41,409 bases of DNA, taken from Lachnospiraceae bacterium. GTDB taxonomy: Bacteria; Bacillota; Clostridia; Oscillospirales; CAG-272. This document shows, piece by piece, positions 33,976-41,409 of the stretch. Numbering within the stretch: the first letter of the stretch is position 1; each line of letters opens with the position of its first letter. The position numbers and the translations under genes were made by a program. Location: the NCBI GenBank assembly GCA_024404495.1, contig JAKSPT010000002.1, forward strand, positions 1-41,409, in the 5' to 3' direction. The notes beneath the pieces were generated by a model. The model was not told the origin of the DNA. It saw nothing but the letters and a program-made list of their open reading frames with translations, and ran no database searches.

Positions 33976-36900
33976 TCAGAAAGCGTAACCGAACATCACG
34001 TCGCCGATCGCGAGGCGGAGCGCGCCGGGCTTGGAGGTGACGTCGAAGGTGACCGAGCCTTCGCCGAGGTACGGGATCTCCTCACCGATCGTCGCGTAGA
34101 CGGTCTTGCCGTTGGCGGAGACGATCGTAACGAGGTCCTTATCCCAGTCTGCGTGACCGGTGTTGACGAAGGTGACGGTCACTTTTTTGCCGTCGGCGGA
34201 GGTCGTGACCGACTTGATCTGACCGTTGATATAGCGGAACGGATACTGTCCTTCGGCTTTCATGCCGCCGACCGCCTGATCGAGAACGGTGGAAGCGTAG
34301 AAGTGTCCGTTTTCGGTGTCCTGCTGCTTGTTGACCAGCGCGACGAGCTGACCCTTTTTGAAGGCGCTGACGAGCTTGGAGTTGAGCTTGTCGAACATCC
34401 CTCTGAGGGAGGAAGGATAGTCGTCGCGCTCGATCTCGAGGATCACCTCGGCTGCCTTGCGTTCGCCCTGTCCGATGAACTTGGGCGCGTATTCGCGGAG
34501 CAGCACGGTGGAGGGACGGTCTGAACCGTCGGGATTGAGGATGCCGTAGTCCGAGTTCTCATTGATGCGGTAGCCGCCTGCGAAGTACCAGCAGTACATC
34601 GCGGAGGAGTAGGACTTATAGGCGTATTCAAGGAAGTAGCGGTAGTAATCCTCCTGGCTCTTCAGAGAGACGGAATGATTGCCGAAGTTGCTTCCGTTCC
34701 AGACGTGGCGTCCGAATTCCTTCCAGACGACCGGCTTGTCGGGATTGGTGTAGCGGGCGTAGGTGTTGCAGAAGAAGATCTGGAGCGCGCTTTCGTCGGT
34801 GGAGTTGATCGAGTAGCCCTCGGGGGACATGAAGTCGACCTCGGAGGTCAGGCTCTGGAAGTCGTAGGTGTAGTAGGAAGGACCGACCGAAGCGGAGCCC
34901 GCCATCGACATACGGAAGGAGAAGAGGTGGTTCGGGTCGAGGGCACGCATGAACGCCATCTTCGGCTCGAAGGTCTTCGCGACCTGATCGTCGACGAAGC
35001 GGCGGTAGGAAGCGACCATCGCACGGTTGGAGGAATCGCTTTCGATCATCGTATCGGTGACCTGAACGACGTTGCCGGCGTTGTCACGCGGCAGCTTGGT
35101 GCCGAAGAGCTTCTCGGCGTGTTCGATCGAGCCGAACTGCTGCTTCAGCCATTCGCGCCAGTCGGCGTCCCACGCGGCACGGACCGTGTCGGCGGTGAGC
35201 TTGCCGAGCTGCGGCTCCCACGCGATATCGTATGCGATGATGTTGTCGTTTTCGGGGAAGTGGAGCTTCGTGATGAGGTCTTCGACGTCGTGCTCGTTGA
35301 AGCCCTTCATCGGGTAGGCGTCGGGACGGATCGAAACGTCGCAGTAGATGCCGAGCTCGCGGCACTGCTCGATGAGGTTGAGCATATTGTTGCTCTCACG
35401 GACCGACTGGACGTAGGTGAAGATCGAAACGGCGTTGAAGCCGATATCCTTCACGTGAAGCAGGTCGTTGTGGATGACCTCGGGATCGTAAGCGGAATTG
35501 CTGACGTAATACTCAAAGTTGGAACCGTACTGCTCGGAAATACCGGAGGTAGGCATATAGTTGACGCCGAAGAAGTTGACGATCTCGCCGTCGATCTTGA
35601 AATAGCCGTCCTCGGTGTAGATGTATTTCCGTTCGCTCTCGGGCTTGGGTTCCCAGAAATTGACCTTATGAACGATCTTGTCGATGACCTTGCCGTCCAC
35701 GGTCAGCTCGGTGACTGCCTTTGCGGGACGGCCGCCCGAAACGTCGTAAGTGGAGGAGACGGTCTGGATGCGGTTGTTCAGGGGTTTCAGGTCCTTGCCT
35801 GCGGCGGAGGTCTTCGCGAGCTCCTTGCCGGATTCATCGTAGAGCGTGACGGTGACGGTGGCTTCGATGCCGCCTCTCGTCACGTCGATGCAGGAACCGC
35901 CGTAGTTCACGTTCTTGGTATCGGAGGCGATGTAGGTGTGCTCGGTCATACCGCCCTCGACGAGGAAGACGGGATTGAGGAGCGCTTTCGCGGTGTCGGC
36001 GACCGCGGCGACGCCGGCAGCGTTGTAGAAGTCGCTTGAAACCGCGCCGAACGAACCGATGACGGCGCCCTCGTGGTCACCGTTCTGATCGGTGGTACCC
36101 GAGAAGACGTTGATCCACGCGGCGTAGCCCGAGTGGAGACCCTTTTCGTCGGTGATCTCGATCAGCGGGATGAAGCGGGCGATGCGTCCGTCGTTATAGC
36201 CCTTGCCCTGTCTGCCGGGGCTGCAGGAGATGATCTCGGAGGGAACGGTAAGCTCCTTCGCGGGGAGGAAGATCTGATTCTCTTCTCCGTAAACGGTCAG
36301 CTTCGCGGCGTTGGTGACCGGGTACATTTCGTATTCGGGGGAGAGGCAGTCGATCTTCGGCATCTCGGCAAGCGGGAAGTCGGCGTCGAGCCTTAAGAAG
36401 CAGGGATCGGCGAGGTAGTAGGTGTGGTGTCCGAGCGGGACCGAGCGTCCGGAGAGGGCGAAGCCGATGCTGCAGGCCTGCACGTCGTCAAAGACCGGCT
36501 TCTTGGTCTTTTTGCTTGCGTTGCCGTCCCACCACTTGAAGTCGTTGGGGGTGACCCAGCAGTACTGCCAATCGTCCGAAACGTTGACGATGGCGTACCA
36601 GCGGGTGTTGTCTTTTTCGGTGATCTCAACATAGAGGCTGTCGGTTGCGGACTCGCTGTCGCCCATCGCGTAGAAGCCGAGCGCGTTGAGTCCGGTCTTG
36701 TTGTTCTGGAATTTGGTGACGATCAGCTCCCAGCTGTCGAGCTTGTCAACGTCGACGCAGAGCTCGGCGTCGTGCCCTTCGAGACCGAAGTCGTCAACGA
36801 TCTTATCGACCCGGCTGCCCTGCGTGTTGCTGGAGCGTCCGAGCTTTTTGACGTCGTTCTCGTCGGCGGTATCAAAGAAATACAGGATATCGGACGGAGG

Positions 36901-37776
36901 GAGGTCGGCGATGTACTCGCGCATATAGTCGGAGCGGGACATCCACTCTCCGGCGTAGTTGTAAACCATCTCGGTGAACGCGGGACCGCCGAGGGTCAGC
37001 ATTCTGCCGCCCGCCTTCAGATAGGCGTTCATCGCGTCCATCGCGTCGAAGGGGAAGACGCTCGCGTCCTCGAGGATGACGAGGTCGGCGGTCTGGAGGC
37101 TGAACATTTCCTTCGCGGGCATCGAATAATCGGTGCGGACGAGCTCAATGCCGCGGGTCTTCAGCGCCTCGGCGAGCGCGTCGTCAAAGGTCACCTTGTC
37201 GGAGGACTTGACGAGCAGTGCTTTGCCGCTGTATTCCCACGTTTCGCGGATGTCGATGTTTTCGGGGATCTTCAGCATGGTCTTTTCCTCATACTTTTCT
37301 TCGGAAATATATCCGACGTAGTCGAGAAGGAAGCGGTCGATCGCCGTTTTCAGCGAGGAATCTTTTCCTCCGAGGATGACGATCTTGTTGCCGACCGTTT
37401 TGATGACGTAGTCGTTCGGACCGAGATCGCCGACCGACTGCGACGCCGCGCGGTTGGTCTTGCCGACGAGGATCTCGGGGATCGAATCGTTGTCGTCCTT
37501 GTTTTCCCAGTCGGTGGTCAGGTCGGGCTCGACGCCGGTCACGGCCTTGAGCGCTTTGCGGATAAGGACGCTGCCGGTGGTGGCGGCGGATTTCGTGTCC
37601 GCGATGTCCGAACGGACGATGCGGTAGAGGAAGGCGCCGTTCTCAAAGAGAGAAATGCCGGTATCCTCCGGGGGCTGCGGCGGATCGACAGGGTCCTTAT
37701 CGCAGGAGACCGCGCCGAGGCAGCAGAGCAGCGCGAGGAGAAGCAGGGGAAGAGTGCGGAAGAGATGCTTCTTCAT
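33976..37776 (-). CDS. Giant multidomain lipoprotein with glycosidase-like TIM barrel
   Basis: A 1266-aa secreted lipoprotein. The signal peptide ends in lipobox AVSC (Cys25). Residues about 40-175 resemble an accessory domain found at the N-terminus of some large clostridial glycosidase-like lipoproteins (EILVGKTNR, NKIVILGGKDSSLKTAIDRFL). Residues about 185-280 look like a class I glutamine-amidotransferase-like or ThuA-type fold (DLVILEDASVFPF, LKAGGRMLTLGG). A beta-rich middle region follows. Residues about 735-1100 are a clan-GH-A-like TIM barrel, with candidate acid/base Glu854 (AYDIAWEPQ) and nucleophile Glu1020 (VVWKEFGRH). The C-terminal domain is beta-rich. The start overlaps the nth stop by 4 bp (ATGA), with AAAGGAA before it. 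Substrate is unknown. Confidence 0.78.
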   Translation of the reverse strand: MKKHLFRTLPLLLLALLCCLGAVSCDKDPVDPPQPPEDTGISLFENGAFLYRIVRSDIADTKSAATTGSVLIRKALKAVTGVEPDLTTDWENKDDNDSIPEILVGKTNRAASQSVGDLGPNDYVIKTVGNKIVILGGKDSSLKTAIDRFLLDYVGYISEEKYEEKTMLKIPENIDIRETWEYSGKALLVKSSDKVTFDDALAEALKTRGIELVRTDYSMPAKEMFSLQTADLVILEDASVFPFDAMDAMNAYLKAGGRMLTLGGPAFTEMVYNYAGEWMSRSDYMREYIADLPPSDILYFFDTADENDVKKLGRSSNTQGSRVDKIVDDFGLEGHDAELCVDVDKLDSWELIVTKFQNNKTGLNALGFYAMGDSESATDSLYVEITEKDNTRWYAIVNVSDDWQYCWVTPNDFKWWDGNASKKTKKPVFDDVQACSIGFALSGRSVPLGHHTYYLADPCFLRLDADFPLAEMPKIDCLSPEYEMYPVTNAAKLTVYGEENQIFLPAKELTVPSEIISCSPGRQGKGYNDGRIARFIPLIEITDEKGLHSGYAAWINVFSGTTDQNGDHEGAVIGSFGAVSSDFYNAAGVAAVADTAKALLNPVFLVEGGMTEHTYIASDTKNVNYGGSCIDVTRGGIEATVTVTLYDESGKELAKTSAAGKDLKPLNNRIQTVSSTYDVSGGRPAKAVTELTVDGKVIDKIVHKVNFWEPKPESERKYIYTEDGYFKIDGEIVNFFGVNYMPTSGISEQYGSNFEYYVSNSAYDPEVIHNDLLHVKDIGFNAVSIFTYVQSVRESNNMLNLIEQCRELGIYCDVSIRPDAYPMKGFNEHDVEDLITKLHFPENDNIIAYDIAWEPQLGKLTADTVRAAWDADWREWLKQQFGSIEHAEKLFGTKLPRDNAGNVVQVTDTMIESDSSNRAMVASYRRFVDDQVAKTFEPKMAFMRALDPNHLFSFRMSMAGSASVGPSYYTYDFQSLTSEVDFMSPEGYSINSTDESALQIFFCNTYARYTNPDKPVVWKEFGRHVWNGSNFGNHSVSLKSQEDYYRYFLEYAYKSYSSAMYCWYFAGGYRINENSDYGILNPDGSDRPSTVLLREYAPKFIGQGERKAAEVILEIERDDYPSSLRGMFDKLNSKLVSAFKKGQLVALVNKQQDTENGHFYASTVLDQAVGGMKAEGQYPFRYINGQIKSVTTSADGKKVTVTFVNTGHADWDKDLVTIVSANGKTVYATIGEEIPYLGEGSVTFDVTSKPGALRLAIGDVMFGYAF

Positions 37777-38462
37777 TGGATGTTCCTTTCTGATGCTTTA
37801 TTATTATTTTGCTTATTTTCGGGATGATTTTCGGTCTGCGCGTGCGTGCAGAGAGAGGCTATGGGACAGGAATCACACTTCGGCGCTCTCGCGGTGCAGA
37901 TATCCCTGCCGAACAGGACGAGGCGGTGGCAGAAATCGGACTGATACGGCGGGTCGATCGCCCGGACGAGGATTTTTTCGATCCTTTTCGGGTCCTTTTC
38001 CTCCTCGGGATAAAACCCGAGCCTTCCCGCGATGCGGATGCAGTGGGTGTCGGTCACGACGGCGGGCAGCCCGAAGACGTCGCCCCGGATCAGATTGGCG
38101 ATCTTGCGCCCGACGCCGGGGAGAGAAAGCAGCTCGTCCATATCGGAGGGGACTTTTCCGCCGTATTTTTCGGTGATCAGAACGCTGATCTCCCGGATCG
38201 ACGCCGCCTTGGTGCGGAAAAGACCGCAGGGACGGACGAGATCCTCGATCTCGGAAAGGTCGCCTGCCGCCATCGAAGCCGCGTCGGGAAAGCGGGCAAA
38301 CAGCGATTCACAGACGATATTGACCCTTGCGTCGGTGCACTGCGCGGAGAGCCGCGCCATCACGAGGAGCCGCCACGGGTCGCCGCCGTAGGTCAGGGAG
38401 CAGACGGCGTCGGGGTAGCGTCCGGTCAGGGCGGCGAGGATCGCTTCGGTTTTCGGTGTCAT
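37773..38462 (-). CDS. nth: Endonuclease III (DNA glycosylase/AP lyase)
   Basis: A 229-aa base-excision repair enzyme that removes oxidised pyrimidines and cleaves the abasic strand. It has the helix-hairpin-helix LPGVGRKIANLI with the catalytic Lys, and the catalytic Asp in VVTDTHCIRI. The 4Fe-4S cluster motif CTARAPKCDSCPIASLC has the correct C-x6-C-x2-C-x5-C spacing. The tail after the cluster (about 208-229, Asn/Lys-rich) is not conserved. The gene begins 13 bp past the YhaN-like ATPase stop and overlaps the lipoprotein by 4 bp, an unusual partner for nth. Confidence 0.94.
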   Translation of the reverse strand: MTPKTEAILAALTGRYPDAVCSLTYGGDPWRLLVMARLSAQCTDARVNIVCESLFARFPDAASMAAGDLSEIEDLVRPCGLFRTKAASIREISVLITEKYGGKVPSDMDELLSLPGVGRKIANLIRGDVFGLPAVVTDTHCIRIAGRLGFYPEEEKDPKRIEKILVRAIDPPYQSDFCHRLVLFGRDICTARAPKCDSCPIASLCTHAQTENHPENKQNNNKASERNIQ

Positions 38463-38475
38463 CGGTTCTCTCCGT

Positions 38476-40725
38476 TCAGAGGCGGCAGACCGTCCCGGCG
38501 CCCTCTTCGAGCAGGATCGCTTCCCGTTCGGAGGAGGAGAAAAGGATGGTCTGGACCTTCGGCGCGAGGGAAGCGAGCAGCTTCAATGCCTCGGAGAGCC
38601 GCTTTTCGTCAAAGAAGACCAGCGCCTCGTCGAAAAGGAAGGGCGGACGCTTGTCGGTGTTCTGACAGAGCAGGTCGAGCAGGGCGATACGCAGGGAAAG
38701 GTAAGCGCCGTCCCGCGTGGCTTGGGACATATAGACCGAATCCGCGGACATCGTGCCGCCGTTTTCGGTCCCGGTGGGGAAGGAAAGCCCGAAGTCGCCC
38801 GAGACGCCGAGCTCCTCGTACCTTCCGCCCGAGAAATATTTCATATTTTCACCCGCCGCCGCGGAAAGGCGGGGGGAAATGAGCCTGCGGAGATCGTCCG
38901 ACGCACCCGCGAGGGTGTCGCGCGCGAGCTCGTAAGCGGCAAAGCTGTCGCGGTCCTTTTCCAGCCGGCGTTTCGTTTCGATGATCCGGTCGGAGAGGGA
39001 GGAGGTGGGTTCCACGGTCGCGCGCAGCTCGGTGCGGCGGATCTCAAGACCGTGGAGACGGTCGGTCAGCGCGGCGAGACGCTTCTTTTCAAAGTCGTCG
39101 GCGCGGCGTGCCTCCTTCAGATCGAAGTCGGCGGGGAGCTCGACCTCGGGCTCCGCGTTCTCGAAACGATCCGCGTCGTCGCGGAGCATCGTTTCGGTCG
39201 TGGTGATCATCGTGTCGAGGCGGTTGAACTCGTTTCCGGCGGCGTTCAGACGGTCAAGGTAATCGCCGACCTTCTTTTCCGCTTCCTCCGGCGAGGCGCA
39301 TCCCACCGAGCGGCAGAGCCCGTCGAGGATCTCGCGGTGCTCGTCGGCGGCGGCAAACAGCTCGGAACGGTCGATGCGGAGCTGTTCGGCGGCGGTGAGC
39401 GCCGTCTTGTGGTCGGGCTGCGCCACGCGGTCCATCCAGCGCAGCAGCTCGTCGCGGTCGACGGCGCCGAAGGAGGAAATGAAGCTCTTTTCCTCGCTTT
39501 TCGCCCGGATCGCTTTGATGCGGCAGATCACGGCGAAAACGAGGCAGGCGGCGCACAGAACGAGCGCGAGGATCGGGAAGACCGGCTTCCCGGGGAGCAC
39601 GAAGAAGAGGATCAGCGCGGCGACGAGGAAGACAGCGGCGGCGATGAGGAGGAGCAGGGAGCGTTTCCCCTGCTTTTCGCGGGCGACGCCGAGCGAGGTG
39701 ACGTGCTCGCCGACCTTGCGGATGCCGCCGACGTCGCGCGCGAGGTCGGGGAATTTCGCCTCGGCGGCGTCACGGCCCTTTCCGTTCATGATGGCGCGGA
39801 GACGGTCGTCAACGGCGCGCTGCTCTTTTTCCAGTCCGTTCAGCCGCGAGCGCTCGGAGCGGACGCGGTCAAGGAAGGATCTGTCGGGGCGGATCCTGCC
39901 TTCCTCCTCGGGAAATTCGCCGAGGATCTTTTCGATCTCACTCCGGCTGCCGGCGCGCTGCCGCTTCCAATCCTCGACCTCGGCGCGCTTGTTCCGGTAC
40001 TGGAGCAGCTCTCCGGTCCGGATCTGCGCGGCAAGCTCGGTCAGCTTTTTCTCGGCGCCCTCCTTCTGAGCACGGGTGTCGATCAGCCTGCCCTCGGTGT
40101 CGATGATGCCCGCCTGCTTTTCGGAGGCGGAGGCAAAACGGCTTTCCAGCTCTTCGAGGCGGCGTTCGTTTTCGTAGATCCTGCCGCCCTTTTTGTTCTT
40201 GTACCAGAGCTCGGCGCGGGCGTCGTCCAGTTTTTTCAGCGCCTTCGGGATATTGATATGCTCGTCGGCGGAGAACAGCATATTATCGACCGCTTCCCCC
40301 ATCCTCGAATCGAGGGTGGCGACGTCGGACTGCCGCACCTGTGCGGCGCCGACGAAGATATCGCGGGGCACGCCGAAGAAGAATTCACCGGGCACGGTGA
40401 TCTCGGGGATCGGCGCGCGGGAGGCGAGATCGACGACGTTCATCCGCTCCGCACCGGAGGGAAGGGTCCGCCGCTCGACGCGGTAACGCTGTCCGTCGCA
40501 GGAGACGGTGCAGGAGCCCTCGCAGGCGCCGCCGTCAAGCGGCATCCAGCGGGTACGCTCCGCCTTGTCGGCAAAGCCGTAGAAAAGATAGTTCAGAAAC
40601 GCCTCGGTCGAGCTTTTTCCGGATTCGTTTCCGCCGATGATCAGATTCAGCCCGCAGGAGAGCGAGATCACGCGGTCACGGATGCCCGCGAAGCGGACGA
40701 TGCGGATTTCTTCGATGTAGGTCAT
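38476..40725 (-). CDS. YhaN-like SMC/Rad50-type AAA ATPase with central membrane helices
   Basis: A 749-aa ATPase. The N-terminal Walker A is GGNESGKSS (31-39), followed by FLNYLFYGF as in YhaN/AAA_27 and Rad50-like proteins. Two coiled-coil arms (about 150-300 and 430-620) flank a hydrophobic pair (about 348-400) of the kind seen in B. subtilis YhaN. The Walker B region is PPFLFDEALVFFDEKR near the C-terminus. YhaN usually partners an SbcD/Mre11-like nuclease (YhaO), which is absent from the flanking genes here. Its ATG overlaps the stop of the dehydrogenase by 4 bp. The role is probably DNA-end processing or repair, consistent with nth next door (inference). Confidence 0.82.
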   Translation of the reverse strand: MTYIEEIRIVRFAGIRDRVISLSCGLNLIIGGNESGKSSTEAFLNYLFYGFADKAERTRWMPLDGGACEGSCTVSCDGQRYRVERRTLPSGAERMNVVDLASRAPIPEITVPGEFFFGVPRDIFVGAAQVRQSDVATLDSRMGEAVDNMLFSADEHINIPKALKKLDDARAELWYKNKKGGRIYENERRLEELESRFASASEKQAGIIDTEGRLIDTRAQKEGAEKKLTELAAQIRTGELLQYRNKRAEVEDWKRQRAGSRSEIEKILGEFPEEEGRIRPDRSFLDRVRSERSRLNGLEKEQRAVDDRLRAIMNGKGRDAAEAKFPDLARDVGGIRKVGEHVTSLGVAREKQGKRSLLLLIAAAVFLVAALILFFVLPGKPVFPILALVLCAACLVFAVICRIKAIRAKSEEKSFISSFGAVDRDELLRWMDRVAQPDHKTALTAAEQLRIDRSELFAAADEHREILDGLCRSVGCASPEEAEKKVGDYLDRLNAAGNEFNRLDTMITTTETMLRDDADRFENAEPEVELPADFDLKEARRADDFEKKRLAALTDRLHGLEIRRTELRATVEPTSSLSDRIIETKRRLEKDRDSFAAYELARDTLAGASDDLRRLISPRLSAAAGENMKYFSGGRYEELGVSGDFGLSFPTGTENGGTMSADSVYMSQATRDGAYLSLRIALLDLLCQNTDKRPPFLFDEALVFFDEKRLSEALKLLASLAPKVQTILFSSSEREAILLEEGAGTVCRL

Positions 40726-41409
40726 TTGGGATCCTTTCTGCCGTATCCGGTCGCGCGGTCGACCTGACGGATCAGGGGCTCGCCCGCCCGATAGCGGCGG
40801 AGGTTTTCTGCAAATACGTCAACGATCTGCTCGTAGGTGCGGCGCAGATGATAGAAGCCCGAAATATGCGGGGTGACGAGGCAGTTTTCGCAGTCCCACA
40901 GCGGATGGTCCTTCGGCAGCGGCTCGGGATCGGTGACGTCGACCGAAGCGGTGCCGAGCGGACCGTTTTTCAAAGCGTCGGCGAGCGCGGCGCAGTCCAC
41001 GGCGTTCCCTCTGCCGACGTTGAGGAGCATCGAGCCCTTTTTCATCAGCGAGAGGCGGCGCGCGTCGAACATTTTATAGGTTTCCTTCGTTCCCGGCATC
41101 GAGAGCGCGACGATATCGGCGCGGGGGAGCAGGGAATCGAGGGTTTCGGGTGAATAGAGGAAAAGCTCGTCGCAGTAGTCCGGCTTCTCGGCGTCGGCGC
41201 GGCGCATTCCGATGATATGGGAGCCGAGCGCTTTCATCCGTTTCGCGTAATTGCCGCCGATATCGCCCATCCCGAGGACGAGGACGACGGCGTTTTCGGG
41301 GCTTTCGACCGTGCCGCGGTCGATCCAGTCGTGATTTATCATATTTCTGCCGTAAAGGTGCAGCTTTTTCATCAGCATCATCGTGCAGGCGACCATGTGC
41401 TCGGAGATC
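40722..41409 (-). CDS. D-2-hydroxyacid dehydrogenase (partial, N-terminus beyond the window)
   Basis: At least 229 residues; the frame stays open to the window edge and reads ISEHMVACTMML before the first internal Met, so that Met is not the start. The NAD Rossmann motif is VLGMGDIGGNYAKRM (GxGxxG). The catalytic residues are Arg in NVGRGNAVD, Glu in DPEPLPKDHPLWD and His in TPHISG. It reduces a 2-keto acid or oxidises a D-hydroxy acid, GhrA/GhrB-like; substrate is unpredictable. The C-terminal motif YRAGEPLIRQVDRATGY fits the family end. It is the first visible gene of the operon and is coupled to the ATPase by ATGA overlap. Confidence 0.87.
   Translation of the reverse strand, partial: ISEHMVACTMMLMKKLHLYGRNMINHDWIDRGTVESPENAVVLVLGMGDIGGNYAKRMKALGSHIIGMRRADAEKPDYCDELFLYSPETLDSLLPRADIVALSMPGTKETYKMFDARRLSLMKKGSMLLNVGRGNAVDCAALADALKNGPLGTASVDVTDPEPLPKDHPLWDCENCLVTPHISGFYHLRRTYEQIVDVFAENLRRYRAGEPLIRQVDRATGYGRKDPK

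Noticed and set aside
36424..37827. Long open frames opposite the giant lipoprotein (also 34675-36039)
   Set aside because: They are antisense to a gene with lipobox and catalytic motifs, and have no ribosome site or promoter.

Overview
This window is the replication-origin region of a Gram-positive anaerobe, most likely an uncultured gut member of the Clostridia (Oscillospirales/Christensenellales-like; the family is inference). The main evidence is the rpmH-rnpA-yidD-yidC-jag / dnaA-dnaN-recF-remB-gyrB-gyrA block, a parA-parB pair with near-consensus parS sites, RemB, pyruvate:ferredoxin oxidoreductase, and GC-rich coding DNA with Firmicutes-type promoters and Shine-Dalgarno sites. I saw no tRNA, rRNA, CRISPR array, IS element or prophage gene.

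Layout. 1-98: 3' end of a GAPDH gene. 253-642: zinc-ribbon/TM2 membrane protein. 817-4021 (minus): rpmH-rnpA-yidD-yidC-jag operon. 4169-13734 (plus): dnaA, dnaN, recF, remB, gyrB, gyrA, with two gene-free stretches (5750-6101 and 10661-11037) full of a DnaA-box-like motif. 13749-19306 (plus): mnmG, rsmG, a Noc-like ParB paralogue, parA and parB, with three parS sites. 19352-28899 (plus): serS, a small membrane protein, a membrane-anchored MORN protein, a GT4 glycosyltransferase, a glycosidase-like lipoprotein, a CPBP protease and an unrecognised 501-aa protein. 28978-32562 (minus): nifJ. 32745-33773 (minus): a winged-helix/GHKL/STAS-like regulator with a striking operator array upstream. 33976-end (minus): a tightly overlapping operon of a D-2-hydroxyacid dehydrogenase (cut by the window edge), a YhaN-like ATPase, endonuclease III and a 1266-aa glycosidase-like lipoprotein.

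How it fits together. DnaA initiates at boxes in the dnaA-gyrA interval. DnaN is the sliding clamp, RecF a gap-repair loader, and GyrAB relieves supercoils. ParA, ParB and parS segregate the origin. The minus-strand operon supplies ribosomal protein L34, RNase P protein and the YidC insertion machinery. The main novelty candidates are: (i) a shifted DnaA-box consensus (TTTTNCACAG instead of TTATNCACA), with its densest cluster between gyrB and gyrA and a matching divergence in the DnaA DNA-binding domain; (ii) a 21-bp-phased operator array in front of a single-chain wHTH-GHKL-STAS regulator; (iii) a Noc-like protein whose ParB signature motif has decayed; and (iv) a rearranged origin order in which mnmG-rsmG-noc-par follows gyrA.
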